Origin: Pseudonocardiaceae bacterium YIM PH 21723
Lineage (GTDB): Bacteria; Actinomycetota; Actinomycetes; Mycobacteriales; Pseudonocardiaceae
Direction of reading: 5' to 3'
Length of the DNA: 64,000 nt
Assembly: GCA_003600225.1 (NCBI GenBank)
Contig: QZFT01000034.1
Location: 124,001 to 188,000, forward strand
This document shows, in pieces, positions 23,634-33,018 of this stretch. Position numbers and translations under genes: made by a program. The notes under the pieces are model-generated. The model made no database searches, was not told the DNA's origin, and was given only the letters and a program-made list of their open reading frames with translations. Positions within the stretch are counted from its first letter, which is position 1. Each line of letters begins with the position of its first letter.

Positions 23634-26132
23634 TCAGACCTTCCGGATGCGGCAGGCGAAGCACTTGTACGCCTGCTGCCCGGACAGGTTGTCGTACAGC
23701 TGATCACTGACCAGGGTGTTCGCCGCGTCGTAGCGCGGGTCGCCGAACCGGTCCCCGACCTGCTGCACCGGCCCGAAGGAGTTCGGCACGAAGATCGTGT
23801 CCGGCCGAATGGCGTTCCACAGCAACGCCATTCCGGTCACCGCACCCCTCGGGCTCTCCACCAGGATCTCGTCCCGGTCCCGGACACCGAACCGTCGTGC
23901 CGTGTCCGGGTGGATCTGGATGAGCCGGATCCCGTTGAGCTGTTTCCCCGTCGCCACCCAATGGGTCACTGAGGCGAAGTGAGCCACGCTCGGCCGCCCG
24001 ATCATGCCCATGAGCGGGAAGGCGCGGCTCACGTTGTCGTCCGGTCGGCGGACCCCCAGCTTGACCGGATGGGTCACTGCCTGCGGGTTCACCGGGTTGG
24101 TGACGAACGCGTCCGAGTAGGCGATGGTCGGATTGTCACCGGTCACTTCGGGATGCGTGTAGAAGACCGAGAGCGCTCCATGGCCGGACGGTGCGAGCGC
24201 GCGATCAAGGTCAGGGGTGAAGATCTCCACCTTGCCACTGGGCGTAAGGAACCGCTTCCCTGTATGCCCCAGGGATTTCGCCGCCGCGTACCAAGATGGG
24301 TGATCCAGGTAGAGCGTGCTGACACCAGGGTGAGACTGGTCGGGACATGGCCACCGCAAAGGCTCGGCGCGTTTCTCCAGCCGCGCCTGGGACATCCCGC
24401 CCACGCCGGGCGTGTGCTGAACGAACTGCTTCCACAGCTGGCCGTAGTCCCGCCAGGCGACAGGGAACGCGTCGGTCCAGTAGGTGGCCGGCTGCTTGGT
24501 GTCGTTGCGTGCCAAAGCGTGCGCCAGGTCGATCCAGATCTGCCAGTCAGGCCTGGACTCACCGACCGGCGGAACAACCTGGCGCTGCCAGCGAATCGCC
24601 CGATCGTCCCGGCGCATGTAGACACCGTCGAACTCCAACGCGCTGCATACCGGCAGGATGATGTCCGCGTAGTAGGCCGATTCCTCCATGAATAGGCCCG
24701 TGTAGACGTAGAACTCCAGCTCGCTGAACGCCTCCTTCACTCTGGAGGTGTTCGCCGAGGCGAGTAGCGGATTCCCCTGGGTGATCAGCGCCCGGATCCG
24801 ATAGGGCTTCCCGCTCAGGATCGACTCAGCGAAGTAGTCCGGCCCAACCGGCAACGCCTCCCTACGCGTCGGCGTGCGCACCGACAGCGCCGGCAATTCG
24901 AGGTCTCCCGGCCAGGTGTTGTGCATGAAGTTGCAGCCACCACCCGGAACACCGATATTCCCGGTGATGGCCGCCAAGAACGTCAGCGCCCGGTAGGTGT
25001 CGAACGCGCCCAGCTGATGCGAGATACCCGCGTTGCAGAAGATGGCAGCCGGTTTCGCGCGGGCGTAGTCCTCCGCGAGGCGACGGATAGTGGACGCGGG
25101 AACGTCGGCCATCTTGGCCGCCCACTCCGGCGTGTACCGGTGGCGAACCAGGTGGTCACGAAGCTCGTCGAAGCCAAGAACCCAGTCGCGAACGAATTTC
25201 CGGTCGAACAGGCCGGCGTCGATGACGTGGTAGAGCATCCCGAGCACCAGGGCGAAGTCGGTGTGCGGCTTCGGCGCGATCCATTCATCGGCCACCGCCC
25301 CGGTCGGCGTCTTACGCGGATCGATAACAACGAGCTTCGCCTTGGTTGTTCGCCGGGCCCGCAGCAGGTAGTCGAACGTCACCGGGTGGGTCTCGGCCTG
25401 GTTGGTTCCCAGGAACAGCAGGTACTTCGCGGCCCCGAGGTCCTCCTTGCCGGTGGCCCCGTCTACCCCGTACCCGTTGGTGAAGTTACCCAGCCCGAAC
25501 GTCATCCTGAGCGCGTTGCCACCCGCGTCGTTGCACACCGGCCCGACGTCGGTGTTGTTCGGGCTGCCCAACAGGGCGAACAGCCGTGCGACCAGCGACC
25601 CGACCCCGCGTGGCAACCGACCGGTGGTCCGGTTGACGATCGCCGCGGCATCACCGCTGCCCCGCAGCGCGAGCAACTTCTTGGCGATCGTGTCCAGGGC
25701 GTCATCCCAGGAGATCGGCTCGAACTTCGAGTCCAGAAAGCCCTTCGCCCCGCTGACCCTGCGCAGCGGTGTGGTCAGGCGCAGTGGGTTGTAGACGAGC
25801 TCGGGCATCATCCGCGCCTTCACGCAAAGGTTCCCGTTCTGTACCGGGTCAGCGGCCTCCCCCTGCACGCTAAGGACCCGACCGGCACGGACACCCACCT
25901 GCATCCGGCAGTTGGAGTTGCAGAACTGGCAGGCGGAAGCCAGGACCGCGTCCGGCTGCATCGTGGCCGACTTCTCGACGAAGTTCAGCTCCCCGCCGAC
26001 CTCGAAGTGCGCGACGTCCGCATTGGCCGCGGCCTGCGCCTGCTCGACGCCGACAGGCAGCACGGCGCCACTGATCAAAACGCCCTGGGCGAAACTCCGC
26101 CGAGTGATCCGTCTCGTCACGTTCATCCCCAC
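23634..26132 (-). CDS. Tat-exported molybdopterin-dependent oxidoreductase, catalytic subunit
   Basis: An 832-aa member of the DMSO-reductase family. An N-terminal Tat signal (TRRSFAQG and a hydrophobic stretch) is followed by a 4Fe-4S motif C-X2-C-X3-C (CQFCNSNC) closing with CVKAR, then PVCNDAGGNAL, where the Cys aligns with the Mo ligand of nitrate reductase/formate dehydrogenase types. The Mo-cofactor C-terminal domain ends the protein. No Fe-S or membrane subunit lies beside it. It is convergent with the arsenic operon (1-base gap), which raises the possibility of arsenate/arsenite redox, but nitrate or another oxyanion is equally possible. ATG 26126 is an alternative start. Confidence 0.9.
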   Translation of the reverse strand: MGMNVTRRITRRSFAQGVLISGAVLPVGVEQAQAAANADVAHFEVGGELNFVEKSATMQPDAVLASACQFCNSNCRMQVGVRAGRVLSVQGEAADPVQNGNLCVKARMMPELVYNPLRLTTPLRRVSGAKGFLDSKFEPISWDDALDTIAKKLLALRGSGDAAAIVNRTTGRLPRGVGSLVARLFALLGSPNNTDVGPVCNDAGGNALRMTFGLGNFTNGYGVDGATGKEDLGAAKYLLFLGTNQAETHPVTFDYLLRARRTTKAKLVVIDPRKTPTGAVADEWIAPKPHTDFALVLGMLYHVIDAGLFDRKFVRDWVLGFDELRDHLVRHRYTPEWAAKMADVPASTIRRLAEDYARAKPAAIFCNAGISHQLGAFDTYRALTFLAAITGNIGVPGGGCNFMHNTWPGDLELPALSVRTPTRREALPVGPDYFAESILSGKPYRIRALITQGNPLLASANTSRVKEAFSELEFYVYTGLFMEESAYYADIILPVCSALEFDGVYMRRDDRAIRWQRQVVPPVGESRPDWQIWIDLAHALARNDTKQPATYWTDAFPVAWRDYGQLWKQFVQHTPGVGGMSQARLEKRAEPLRWPCPDQSHPGVSTLYLDHPSWYAAAKSLGHTGKRFLTPSGKVEIFTPDLDRALAPSGHGALSVFYTHPEVTGDNPTIAYSDAFVTNPVNPQAVTHPVKLGVRRPDDNVSRAFPLMGMIGRPSVAHFASVTHWVATGKQLNGIRLIQIHPDTARRFGVRDRDEILVESPRGAVTGMALLWNAIRPDTIFVPNSFGPVQQVGDRFGDPRYDAANTLVSDQLYDNLSGQQAYKCFACRIRKV

Positions 26133-26472
26133 TTGAGCGCGAGGCGCGCCGGTCCCCAGCCCGCCGGAAGCAGAATCCGATCAGCAAGCGGGAAGATCAC
26201 CGCCGCTGTCGATCTCACGTTTCCACTGCTCAGACGGCACGACAACCAACGTGCCCGGATCGGCCGCATCCAACATCACGTTCCCGTTCCGCCGTTATGA
26301 ACCGAGCTGAGTTCGTGATCTGGAGTTGGCGAGGAGTTCGCTTTAGAAGCGCAAGGATCCGCGTAAGCGGGGCGCAGTTCCTAGGCACTCGTAGTCGACT
26401 GTCTCAGCAATCGCAGAGGTTTAGTTGAATCTTCTCGCGATACGGGTTCGGCGTCGTACGCAGAAGTTGCAC
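26133..26472. other. Gene-poor stretch with possible coding scrap
   Basis: A 340-base gap. On the minus strand, near 26180-26280, a short open frame encodes about 31 residues (beginning MLDAADPGTLVVVPSEQW) and is closed upstream by a stop. It looks like a remnant of a longer gene, not an intact one. No tRNA, terminator or clear promoter was seen. Confidence 0.4.
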
Positions 26473-27459
26473 TCAGTCAGCGACTTGCGTTGCAGGCCAT
26501 CCGGGCTTGCCTTGAGGATGATCCAGCCACCGCCGCTCGACCCGATACTGCGATGAGAGTGGCGCGTACTCCAAAATGTACGACGGACTTGGCTCACCCT
26601 GGGACACCTCCCATGGTCGAGGAAGTCGCGGGCCACCATTTGGCAAGACCGGCACCGGATCATGGTCCGGATGACAAAAAACCTGTCGATGTGCGGCATC
26701 AAGGAGCAGGCAACTCAGGAAAAATCCCATCCCGCCATCCATCTTGAGCAGGTGATCAGCCGCCTTTCTCGGATCTCCCTGGACATCACCAACGCCAGGA
26801 AGCCACAAGAAACGATGTGGATCCAGGGGGAGAACCAGGTCCCAATAGGCGGCAGCGAGCATCTGATTCTCATCATCCACGCCATTAACGATCACCACAG
26901 GAACATCGCTGGTAACCAGGCAGGTATCGCTGAATCCAAGTCCCCACGGACGATGAAGGATGATCGAAGCGAGCCGTTCCACCGATGCAACAAGAAAACG
27001 AAGATGTTCATGACGCCCGGCCAGCGATCGGATCCTGACCGATGCCTCGAGCCTGTCATCTACAGCATTGGTCAGATACTCGATACGTTGACGCTGCCTG
27101 ACAGTGCGGAGCAATTGCGCCGCAATCCACCACGCCAGTTTCACGCGTTCGGGCTGGTCCAGCGGCCACCGCGCTGGCAGTGCATAGTCAGGATCGTCCA
27201 GCATCGAGGCGAAGACCGCCGCAGCCTCGGACTCGATCACGCATAGGAGTTTCTCGACCTCGTGATGCGGGACACCATCACTGTTCAGTCCGACGTAGAA
27301 ATCTGTCACCGCCGCAACGTTCTTGATGTTCGTCTCGAAAGGCTCATCGAGGCGGTGGACATCGCGGGCTCGGACAAACCAGTTCTTACCTCGCGGTCGG
27401 TGCAGGCGACCGAACCGCTTCAAGTACATGCGCGGCACGGTATGGTCATTTGTACTCAT
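26473..27459 (-). CDS. DUF4238 domain protein
   Basis: A 328-aa protein beginning NDHTVPRMYLKRF, the hallmark start of DUF4238 proteins (HxVPxxYLxxF), followed by KNVAAVTDFY and a late LPLDPHRFLWLP segment. Function of the family is unknown; members are scattered in accessory regions. ATG 27459 was chosen because GGGAGG lies just upstream and the DUF starts at residue 5. It lies alone between two gaps of about 340 bases in a region with lower GC than the rest, which suggests acquisition by transfer. Confidence 0.82.
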   Translation of the reverse strand: MSTNDHTVPRMYLKRFGRLHRPRGKNWFVRARDVHRLDEPFETNIKNVAAVTDFYVGLNSDGVPHHEVEKLLCVIESEAAAVFASMLDDPDYALPARWPLDQPERVKLAWWIAAQLLRTVRQRQRIEYLTNAVDDRLEASVRIRSLAGRHEHLRFLVASVERLASIILHRPWGLGFSDTCLVTSDVPVVIVNGVDDENQMLAAAYWDLVLPLDPHRFLWLPGVGDVQGDPRKAADHLLKMDGGMGFFLSCLLLDAAHRQVFCHPDHDPVPVLPNGGPRLPRPWEVSQGEPSPSYILEYAPLSSQYRVERRWLDHPQGKPGWPATQVAD

Positions 27460-27801
27460 GGACACCACCTCCCGACTGAAACCTGCCACAGCAAAACAGG
27501 CGTATCTGACAACCCAAGAAATCAATTCGACAACGGCAGAAAATTGGCTGGTCGACCTCCTGATGCGTAGCAACAAGCCAATCACGAAGCGAGCAGCTCA
27601 TTCACCACCCGGCGTAACGGCCCGCGACAGCATGATGACGCTCCAGAGCCAGCCCTGCTCGCTTTCACTCCGAAAACGGAGGACCGCGGATGAGAACTGC
27701 CGGCCGAACACTGCTAGCGACCACGGCAGTAGGCGAATGCACGGGCCAGAATCGGTTCGCTCACCCCGTTGAGTAGATGCCTGACGATCAACCAGGCAGG
27801 C
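27460..27801. other. Intergenic region without recognisable features
   Basis: 342 bases upstream of the DUF4238 gene and downstream of the DUF2637 gene. Overlapping short open frames show no family-like sequence. Base composition is lower in GC than the flanks. I see no repeat or RNA gene. Confidence 0.4.
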
Positions 27802-28707
27802 TCATGAACACATGCTCTGACGGATGTCCTTGGTCAAGGCACGGGCTTGTGCGGCACCGATCCTGAGCGCCAGCCTGATCGTGTCAGATGACGCTGGTCG
27901 GCCATGAATCGCGAGATGCTGCTTGTTAAGGGCCTTTGCCTGCTCCAGCCGATCGGTCTGTTCGTCGACTGCGAACGGTCGGATGCTGACAACCTCTCCA
28001 TCCGGGATTGCCAGCTTGTCCCAGACCCCCGAGCCACCGGCAGCCGATTGCTTCAACTCATCGAACAGATCAGCAAGATCCACACCGGTCTTCAGCTTCC
28101 ACAACAGTTCAGCGGGCGCAGTTCGCCGCCAGTCCGAGCCGAAGGTGCCCTTGAGGAACGCAGTTAGCCGGCCGAGCAGCTGCTCGGTAGCCACGGCCGC
28201 CTCGTAGCTGGTGATCTGCCAGAGGACCATCCGGCGCCACATCAACCAGGTACGCCACGGGTCCAGCACCCACCGCAGCCGTGGGATCCGCTCGCGAACA
28301 GTGGCGTCGGCGAGGCGCAGTCGACGAAGGAACACCGTCCGCGCCGCCTCGACCATGACCAGGAACATGACCGGTGCGGCGGAATGCAGACCGGCGGCGA
28401 GCAGGTCCGGCCATCCGGCGAAGAAGTTCGCGGCGACCGTGCCGGCCGTGAGCAGTCTCGCCACTTGCCGAAGCCAGATCACCGAGCAGCCCGTCCAGGT
28501 AAGCGCGAGATCGAGAAGGTTGACGCCCAGGAAGCCTCCATCGAGGCCGACGGGAACCAGCCAGGGCAACGGCACATCCTTCTGGTCAGCGAGGGTGGCG
28601 ATCGTCGAATATGAACCGGCTACGCCGTAGGCGGCGAGGGCAACCGCGGTGAGAGCGGCAGCCCAGAGCATCATGCGCTGCCCCACGGTCGGCGAGGTGT
28701 TCTTCAT
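27802..28707 (-). CDS. DUF2637 (SpdB-like) membrane protein
   Basis: A 301-aa protein with four hydrophobic segments in the first ~125 residues (start RMMLWAAALTAVALAAYG; middle PWLVPVGLDGGFLG, a DUF2637 hallmark). A basic Trp-rich stretch and a soluble C-terminal part follow. DUF2637 proteins are typical of actinobacterial integrative conjugative elements and plasmids (spread-type genes). No TraB translocase, replication protein or integrase is visible, so this is probably element debris. It overlaps the upstream small gene by 4 bases (ATGA). Confidence 0.8.
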   Translation of the reverse strand: MKNTSPTVGQRMMLWAAALTAVALAAYGVAGSYSTIATLADQKDVPLPWLVPVGLDGGFLGVNLLDLALTWTGCSVIWLRQVARLLTAGTVAANFFAGWPDLLAAGLHSAAPVMFLVMVEAARTVFLRRLRLADATVRERIPRLRWVLDPWRTWLMWRRMVLWQITSYEAAVATEQLLGRLTAFLKGTFGSDWRRTAPAELLWKLKTGVDLADLFDELKQSAAGGSGVWDKLAIPDGEVVSIRPFAVDEQTDRLEQAKALNKQHLAIHGRPASSDTIRLALRIGAAQARALTKDIRQSMCS

Positions 28708-29132
28708 GCGGCACCTGCCTCGGTCAGCGCAGGTACACCTGCGAACTCCGCCAACCGATCAAGGTCGAGGGTCCTGCTCTCCCCCACAGCAAGATCGCTG
28801 AGCCAAGCGCCGATGTCGGTGGCGACACAGCAAACAGCAACAGCCACCCCACCGAGGAGGGTTCCCTCTGCTCGAATCGACAGGTGCCGCTCTCCCCCTC
28901 GATGGGCAGTCACGGCCGCCGTCGTCAATGTTCGAGCCCATCGGGCGATATGGCGGACAGCCTGATCAAATTCCTTGATTCCGACAACCATCGTGATCGC
29001 CGCCCGATCCGCATGAAGATCGGAATCCCAGGTGCGATACGCGGCGATGTCCACCAGTTCAGGAAGATCGAACGCCTGCTGGTGGCCGGCGAGCTGCAGC
29101 AGACTCGCCATCACCATGTTGGGGGTGCTCAT
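28704..29132 (-). CDS. Hypothetical protein coupled to the SpdB-like gene
   Basis: A 142-aa protein I do not recognise. It is mostly helical, has a hydrophobic stretch GGVAVAVCCVATDIGAWL at ~100-117 and no signal peptide. Its stop overlaps the DUF2637 start, so the two are translated together. Such small partners are common beside spd genes of integrative elements. Function unknown. Confidence 0.65.
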   Translation of the reverse strand: MSTPNMVMASLLQLAGHQQAFDLPELVDIAAYRTWDSDLHADRAAITMVVGIKEFDQAVRHIARWARTLTTAAVTAHRGGERHLSIRAEGTLLGGVAVAVCCVATDIGAWLSDLAVGESRTLDLDRLAEFAGVPALTEAGAA

Positions 29133-29232
29133 CGGCTCGCTCCTCCCCCACGACGCGGCATGGCGAGCTTGATCCGGCTCGCCACTACCAGGGGTCGCAC
29201 CGAAAGTCGCAGGTCAGCGGGCTGCGATTCCG

Positions 29233-29278
29233 TGTGAATCCTCGCGGTGCCGCCCCGGGGGCACCACGAGGATTCACA
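29233..29278 (-). terminator. Long hairpin downstream of the WYL remnant
   Basis: 19-bp arms (TGTGAATCCTCGCGGTGCC with its near-perfect complement, one mismatch) around an 8-base GC loop. It lies 11 bases past the WYL stop and before the start of the 142-aa gene. Strong stem without T-run, able to work in both directions. Confidence 0.7.
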
Positions 29279-29288
29279 CATCGGCCCG

Positions 29289-29885
29289 TCACCTGCACGC
29301 CTGAGGTGGCGGGCCGATCTTGTTCTGTCCGGCGGCCCTCGCCAGGAGGGCGGTCAGGGTACGCAGATGGTCGAGGAGTTCCGGGGGTTCGTGCACCTCG
29401 AACTCGAAGCCGAAGGCGGCCACCCAGACCGCGAGCTGATCAAGGCTGTCCGAACCGATCCGCACCGTGCAGCTGTGGTCGTCGCGAGGCTCGACGACAC
29501 CGAGCGTGGGCGGAACCTCGTCGATGACGGCTGCCACGCTGCCGCACAGGGTGAAAACGCCCTGATACCGGTAGGGAATCGAGGTCAGCCCCTCGGAGAG
29601 GTATCGGACGATATCCTCGTCCGGAAGCGGGCGGGCGGTGAATTTCGGGCCGCTGGGTACGCGGGGGCGCAGCCGGTCGATGCGGAAATTCCGCCAGTCC
29701 GACTTCTCGGTGTCCCAGGCGAGGAGGTACCACCGGCGCCCGGTGTGCACCAGCCGGTACGGCTCGTCGAAACGGCGACGGGCCGGCCGGCCAGGACCTT
29801 CGCGCAGTGGGTTCAGGAGAACGCCGCCACCTTCGGCGGCTGAGCTCCGTTGGGCGCGGCACAGGTAATCGATGGCATTGCGAAA
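29289..29885 (-). pseudogene. WYL-domain regulator lacking its DNA-binding N-terminus
   Basis: The frame from about 29885 down encodes a WYL domain: PYRLVHTGRRWYLLAWD, then WRNFRIDRLRP, and a C-terminal extension (VWVAAFGFEFEVHEP). This is about 200 residues, where an intact DeoR/WYL regulator has ~320 with an N-terminal HTH. Upstream in frame the sequence turns into the antisense of the secreted-protein gene and has no HTH. I read it as a truncated regulator. A stand-alone WYL protein is possible but no good start codon or RBS is seen. Confidence 0.75.
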
Positions 29886-30001
29886 ACGGCAACAAATCTC
29901 CCGGAATTGCGCGGGCGGAAACCGAAGTGTTTGGCAGAAAATCCGGTGGCCCCCGATTATGGGTGAGTTCTCCCTGCCAGCACGAGAAGGGAAAAGAGCC
30001 G

Positions 30002-30355
30002 ATGAACGGTCTTCGAAAAACCCTGACCTGTGCCGCGGCCGCCCTGGCCCTGGCCGGCGTGTGCGCGGCGCCCGCCCAGGCCGCGCACGAGGCGGCGGCC
30101 GCAACCGGGCACTGGTCGAACAGCTGCGACTATGGCCACGCCTGCATCGAGCCCACGGTGCACGAGCCTGCGACGTACTGGGTATTCGACGGCTGTGGTT
30201 TCCATACCATCTACATTCTTCCCGCTTACGGCAAGGCTCACGGAAACGCATTCCGGGTCACCTACCAGAACAACCGCTGGGACGATGTCGAGGCATGGAC
30301 TTCCCGGCCACTGGATCGACGCAACGAGACCAAATACGTGTACGTGTACTGCTGA
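30002..30355 (+). CDS. Small secreted cysteine-containing protein
   Basis: A 117-aa protein with a Sec signal peptide (basic start, hydrophobic run, APAQA-AH cleavage near residue 26). The mature part of ~90 residues has four cysteines (CDYGHAC, GCGF, C-terminal YVYC) likely to form two disulfides, plus an aromatic-rich end. No family was recognised; small Cys-stabilised proteins of this kind are common in actinomycete secretomes. A purine-rich GAGAAGGGAAAAG ribosome site precedes the ATG. Confidence 0.75.
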   Translation: MNGLRKTLTCAAAALALAGVCAAPAQAAHEAAAATGHWSNSCDYGHACIEPTVHEPATYWVFDGCGFHTIYILPAYGKAHGNAFRVTYQNNRWDDVEAWTSRPLDRRNETKYVYVYC

Positions 30356-30428
30356 CGAACAAAGGGCGTTTCACCACTTTTCCCGGGTTCACGGGTGGAA
30401 TCCCTCCCGGCGGGCATAGGATGCCTAG

Positions 30429-30623
30429 GTGAAGACATGGGCGTTCGTAGTACTCGGCGTGATTTTGGTGCTGTTCGGTGGACTGTGGGCAGCACAGGGA
30501 TTCGGTTACGTGTCCGGAAGCCCGATGACCGGATCGAAGCTGTGGGCCACGATCGGCCCGATCGTGGTCCTGCTCGGCCTCTGGTCGCTGGTCACCGGCA
30601 TCCAGAAGATCCGCGCCCGCTAG
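30429..30623 (+). CDS. Small two-helix membrane protein
   Basis: A 64-aa protein with two hydrophobic segments (FVVLGVILVLFGGLWAAQG and IGPIVVLLGLWSLVTGI) and a basic C-terminus (IQKIRAR). GTG start; ATG is not available in frame. This pattern is seen in many short actinobacterial membrane proteins of unknown role. It lies between the secreted protein and the serine hydrolase, in the same direction. Confidence 0.6.
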   Translation: MKTWAFVVLGVILVLFGGLWAAQGFGYVSGSPMTGSKLWATIGPIVVLLGLWSLVTGIQKIRAR

Positions 30624-30670
30624 CGAGCCGGCTGTTCCTGACCACCCGTTGCTTTTCGGTAGCGCGATCT

Positions 30671-30710
30671 TTCTTCCCGGTGACGGGGTTTTCTCCGGAG
30701 ACGGGAAGAA
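30671..30710 (+). promoter_or_regulatory. Hairpin overlapping the serine-hydrolase ribosome-binding site
   Basis: Perfect 9-bp arms TTCTTCCCG/CGGGAAGAA. The right arm runs into the GAAGGAG ribosome site just before GTG 30720. It could be a terminator for the small upstream gene or a stem that limits translation of the hydrolase. Confidence 0.45.
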
Positions 30711-30719
30711 GGAGACGGC

Positions 30720-31808
30720 GTGCGGCGAGGAGTGAGTGCGGTCCTGACGGTGGCGGTCACCGCGGCCCTGCTGGGGGTACCGGCGGCAACGGCCGCGCCA
30801 GCGCCGACCGGATCGGGCTGTGACACCGGGCCGATCCGGTCGGCGCTGACGCGACTGGAACGGGTCGGGGCGGGGATCGCCGTGACGGTGCGGAGCCCGC
30901 GGTGCGGCGTGCGCTCGACCGGGGTGGGCCTCGCCGATCGGTGGACCGGCCGGACGGTCACCGGCGACGAGCACAGCCGGATCGGCAGCGATACCAAGGC
31001 CTGGACGGCCACCGTCGTGCTGCAGCTCGTCGGCGAGGGCCGGCTGCGGCTGGAGGACACGGTCGAGGACCACCTGCCCGGCCTGATCCGCACCGAGCAC
31101 TACGACGGCCGCACGATCACCGTCCGGCAGTTGCTGCAACACACCAGCGGGCTGCCCGACTACCTGGACGCGCCGTTCTGGGAAGAGGACCACCGATGGG
31201 AGCACATCGAGCCACTGTGGACGGTCCACCAGGCGCTCGCGCTGCCGCCGCCGGCCCGAACTCCGTCCGGGTTCGCCTACTCCAACACCGGCTACAACCT
31301 GGCCGGGCTGATCGTCCGGCAGGTCACCGGGCGCGACATCCGCACCGAGATCGAACAGCGGATCATCCGGCCCCTCGGCCTGCGGGAGACCTCCTGGCCC
31401 GGTGACCGGGTCAACATCACCTGGCCCGATCTCCGTACCGCCACGACCGAATGGAACACCTCCGAGGCCGACGCCTCCGGCGAGCTGATCTCCACGGGCG
31501 CGGATGCCACCGCCTTCTGGACCGCGTTGATCACCGGCCGGCTGCTGCAACCGGCCCAGCTGACCGAGATGCGGCGCACTGTGCCGGACGACTCCGGCAC
31601 GGACTACGGGCTGGGCGTGGAGTGGTACCGGCGCATCCCGGGCCTCGACGCCTGGGGGCACAGCGGCAGCATGGCCAGCGGGCACAACTTCCGGAACGCG
31701 ATCACCTCCGACGGCGGCCGCGCGGTGACCCTGTTGATCGGCACCGAGGACTTCGACGCGGTCGGGGTGGACGCGGTCATCGACGACCTGCTGCGCGATC
31801 TGCGCTGA
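30720..31808 (+). CDS. Secreted serine hydrolase, beta-lactamase/D-Ala-D-Ala carboxypeptidase family
   Basis: A 362-aa protein with a Sec signal (ALLGVPAATAAPA, cleavage ~28). Class C beta-lactamase-type motifs are in order: SDTK (S-x-x-K) at ~97, YSNTGYNL (Y-x-N) at ~183 and HSGSMASG (H-x-G) at ~310. Such proteins act on cell-wall peptides, esters or D-amino-acid peptides outside the cell; true beta-lactam hydrolysis is rare. The end overlaps the convergent GT87 gene by 32 bases. Confidence 0.9.
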   Translation: MRRGVSAVLTVAVTAALLGVPAATAAPAPTGSGCDTGPIRSALTRLERVGAGIAVTVRSPRCGVRSTGVGLADRWTGRTVTGDEHSRIGSDTKAWTATVVLQLVGEGRLRLEDTVEDHLPGLIRTEHYDGRTITVRQLLQHTSGLPDYLDAPFWEEDHRWEHIEPLWTVHQALALPPPARTPSGFAYSNTGYNLAGLIVRQVTGRDIRTEIEQRIIRPLGLRETSWPGDRVNITWPDLRTATTEWNTSEADASGELISTGADATAFWTALITGRLLQPAQLTEMRRTVPDDSGTDYGLGVEWYRRIPGLDAWGHSGSMASGHNFRNAITSDGGRAVTLLIGTEDFDAVGVDAVIDDLLRDLR

Positions 31809-33018
31809 TCATGCCGACCGGCGCCGGCTCGGACGGCTGATCCGCGGTGACCGGAGCCGAGCGCCGCAGGTACAGCCACATCAGCGGCATCGCGAGCACC
31901 ACGAGCAGCGGCAACAGGTAGTCGTGCAGCCGATCGGCCGACGGCCCGAAGTCGCGCCAGGACAGCCCGAATCGCGCCCACCGCAACGTCAGCAGGGTGA
32001 ACACGGCGAGCGTCAGCAGGTGCCCGGGCCTGCGCCAGTGATGCAGCAGGTACACGGTGATCAACGCGCAGAACACCCAGTGGTGGCCCCAGGTGAACGG
32101 TGACACCAGGCTGGTGCACAGACCGACCAGGGCGACGCCCAGCACCGCGTTGTCCCGGCGATGGGCCATGGCCGCGAGAGCCAGGGTCACCAGCACGCAC
32201 GCCAGGGAACCCAGCAGCCACAGGGTGTGCGCGGTGCCGTCGGACAGCCCGGAGTTCAGCAGGAACCCGTTGAGCGACATGTTCCCGCTGATCGACACGC
32301 CACCCGGCGTTATCCGGGTCAGGTCGCTCATCACCGAGCCCGACCAGTACGCGGCCGAGGAGGACGGGGCGATCAGGAAGCCGAGCGCGATGGCGCCCAG
32401 GAACGTTCCGGTGGCCACGCCCGCCGCGCGGAACTGCCGGGTGATCAGCAGGTACGGGACGAACAGCAACGGCGTCAGCTTGATCGCCCCGGCCAGGCCG
32501 ATGCCCACCCCGCGCCAGCGGCTGTCGGAAGTGCGCAGCACGTCGAACACGACCAGGGCGAGCAGCACCAGGTTGATCTGCCCGAGGTCGGCGGACACCG
32601 CGACCGAGTCCAGGAACATCATGAACACGCTGCCGGCCGCGGCGAGCACCAGCAGCCTGCCGTCCACCGGCCTGCCCAGGTAACGCAACACCCGCCAGAC
32701 CACCATCGGCGCCAGCGCGATGTTGAGCGCCTGCACCACCCCGATCGCCAACACCTCCGGCATCGCGGACAGCGGGCTGAACAACAGTGCCGCGATGGGC
32801 GGGTAGTTGAACGGCAGGCTCGCGGCGATGCGCTGGTCGTACAGCGACTCCCCCGCCCACAGCCAGTCGCCCGCCACCAGGTACACGTACAGGTCCACGT
32901 TGTTGAAGCGCAGTTCCGGGAACAGGGCCACGGCGAGCACGTACATCGCCAGCAGGACGACAAGGAGCCGTCCTCCCCGCAGGACGGCGGGACGAGGTCG
33001 TTCGAGAAGTTCGGTCAT
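31777..33018 (-). CDS. GT87-family polyprenyl-phosphomannose-dependent mannosyltransferase
   Basis: A 413-aa membrane protein with about ten hydrophobic segments. It has the DUF2029/GT87 features: an early extracytoplasmic acidic motif VDLYVYL, NYPPIAALLF, and GLAGAIKLTPLLFVPYLL in the middle. Family members add alpha-1,2-mannose to lipoglycans or glycoproteins using lipid-linked mannose. Start ATG 33018 was chosen; upstream in-frame residues lack membrane character. A decayed second copy lies just upstream. Confidence 0.88.
   Translation of the reverse strand: MTELLERPRPAVLRGGRLLVVLLAMYVLAVALFPELRFNNVDLYVYLVAGDWLWAGESLYDQRIAASLPFNYPPIAALLFSPLSAMPEVLAIGVVQALNIALAPMVVWRVLRYLGRPVDGRLLVLAAAGSVFMMFLDSVAVSADLGQINLVLLALVVFDVLRTSDSRWRGVGIGLAGAIKLTPLLFVPYLLITRQFRAAGVATGTFLGAIALGFLIAPSSSAAYWSGSVMSDLTRITPGGVSISGNMSLNGFLLNSGLSDGTAHTLWLLGSLACVLVTLALAAMAHRRDNAVLGVALVGLCTSLVSPFTWGHHWVFCALITVYLLHHWRRPGHLLTLAVFTLLTLRWARFGLSWRDFGPSADRLHDYLLPLLVVLAMPLMWLYLRRSAPVTADQPSEPAPVGMISADRAAGRR

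Noticed and set aside
29233-29278. Attachment site of an integrative element
   Set aside because: The repeat is an inverted hairpin directly after a gene; no direct-repeat partner or tRNA was seen.
30720-31808. Beta-lactamase resistance gene
   Set aside because: SxxK/YxN/HxG motifs are shared by peptidases and esterases of the family; nothing shows beta-lactam specificity.
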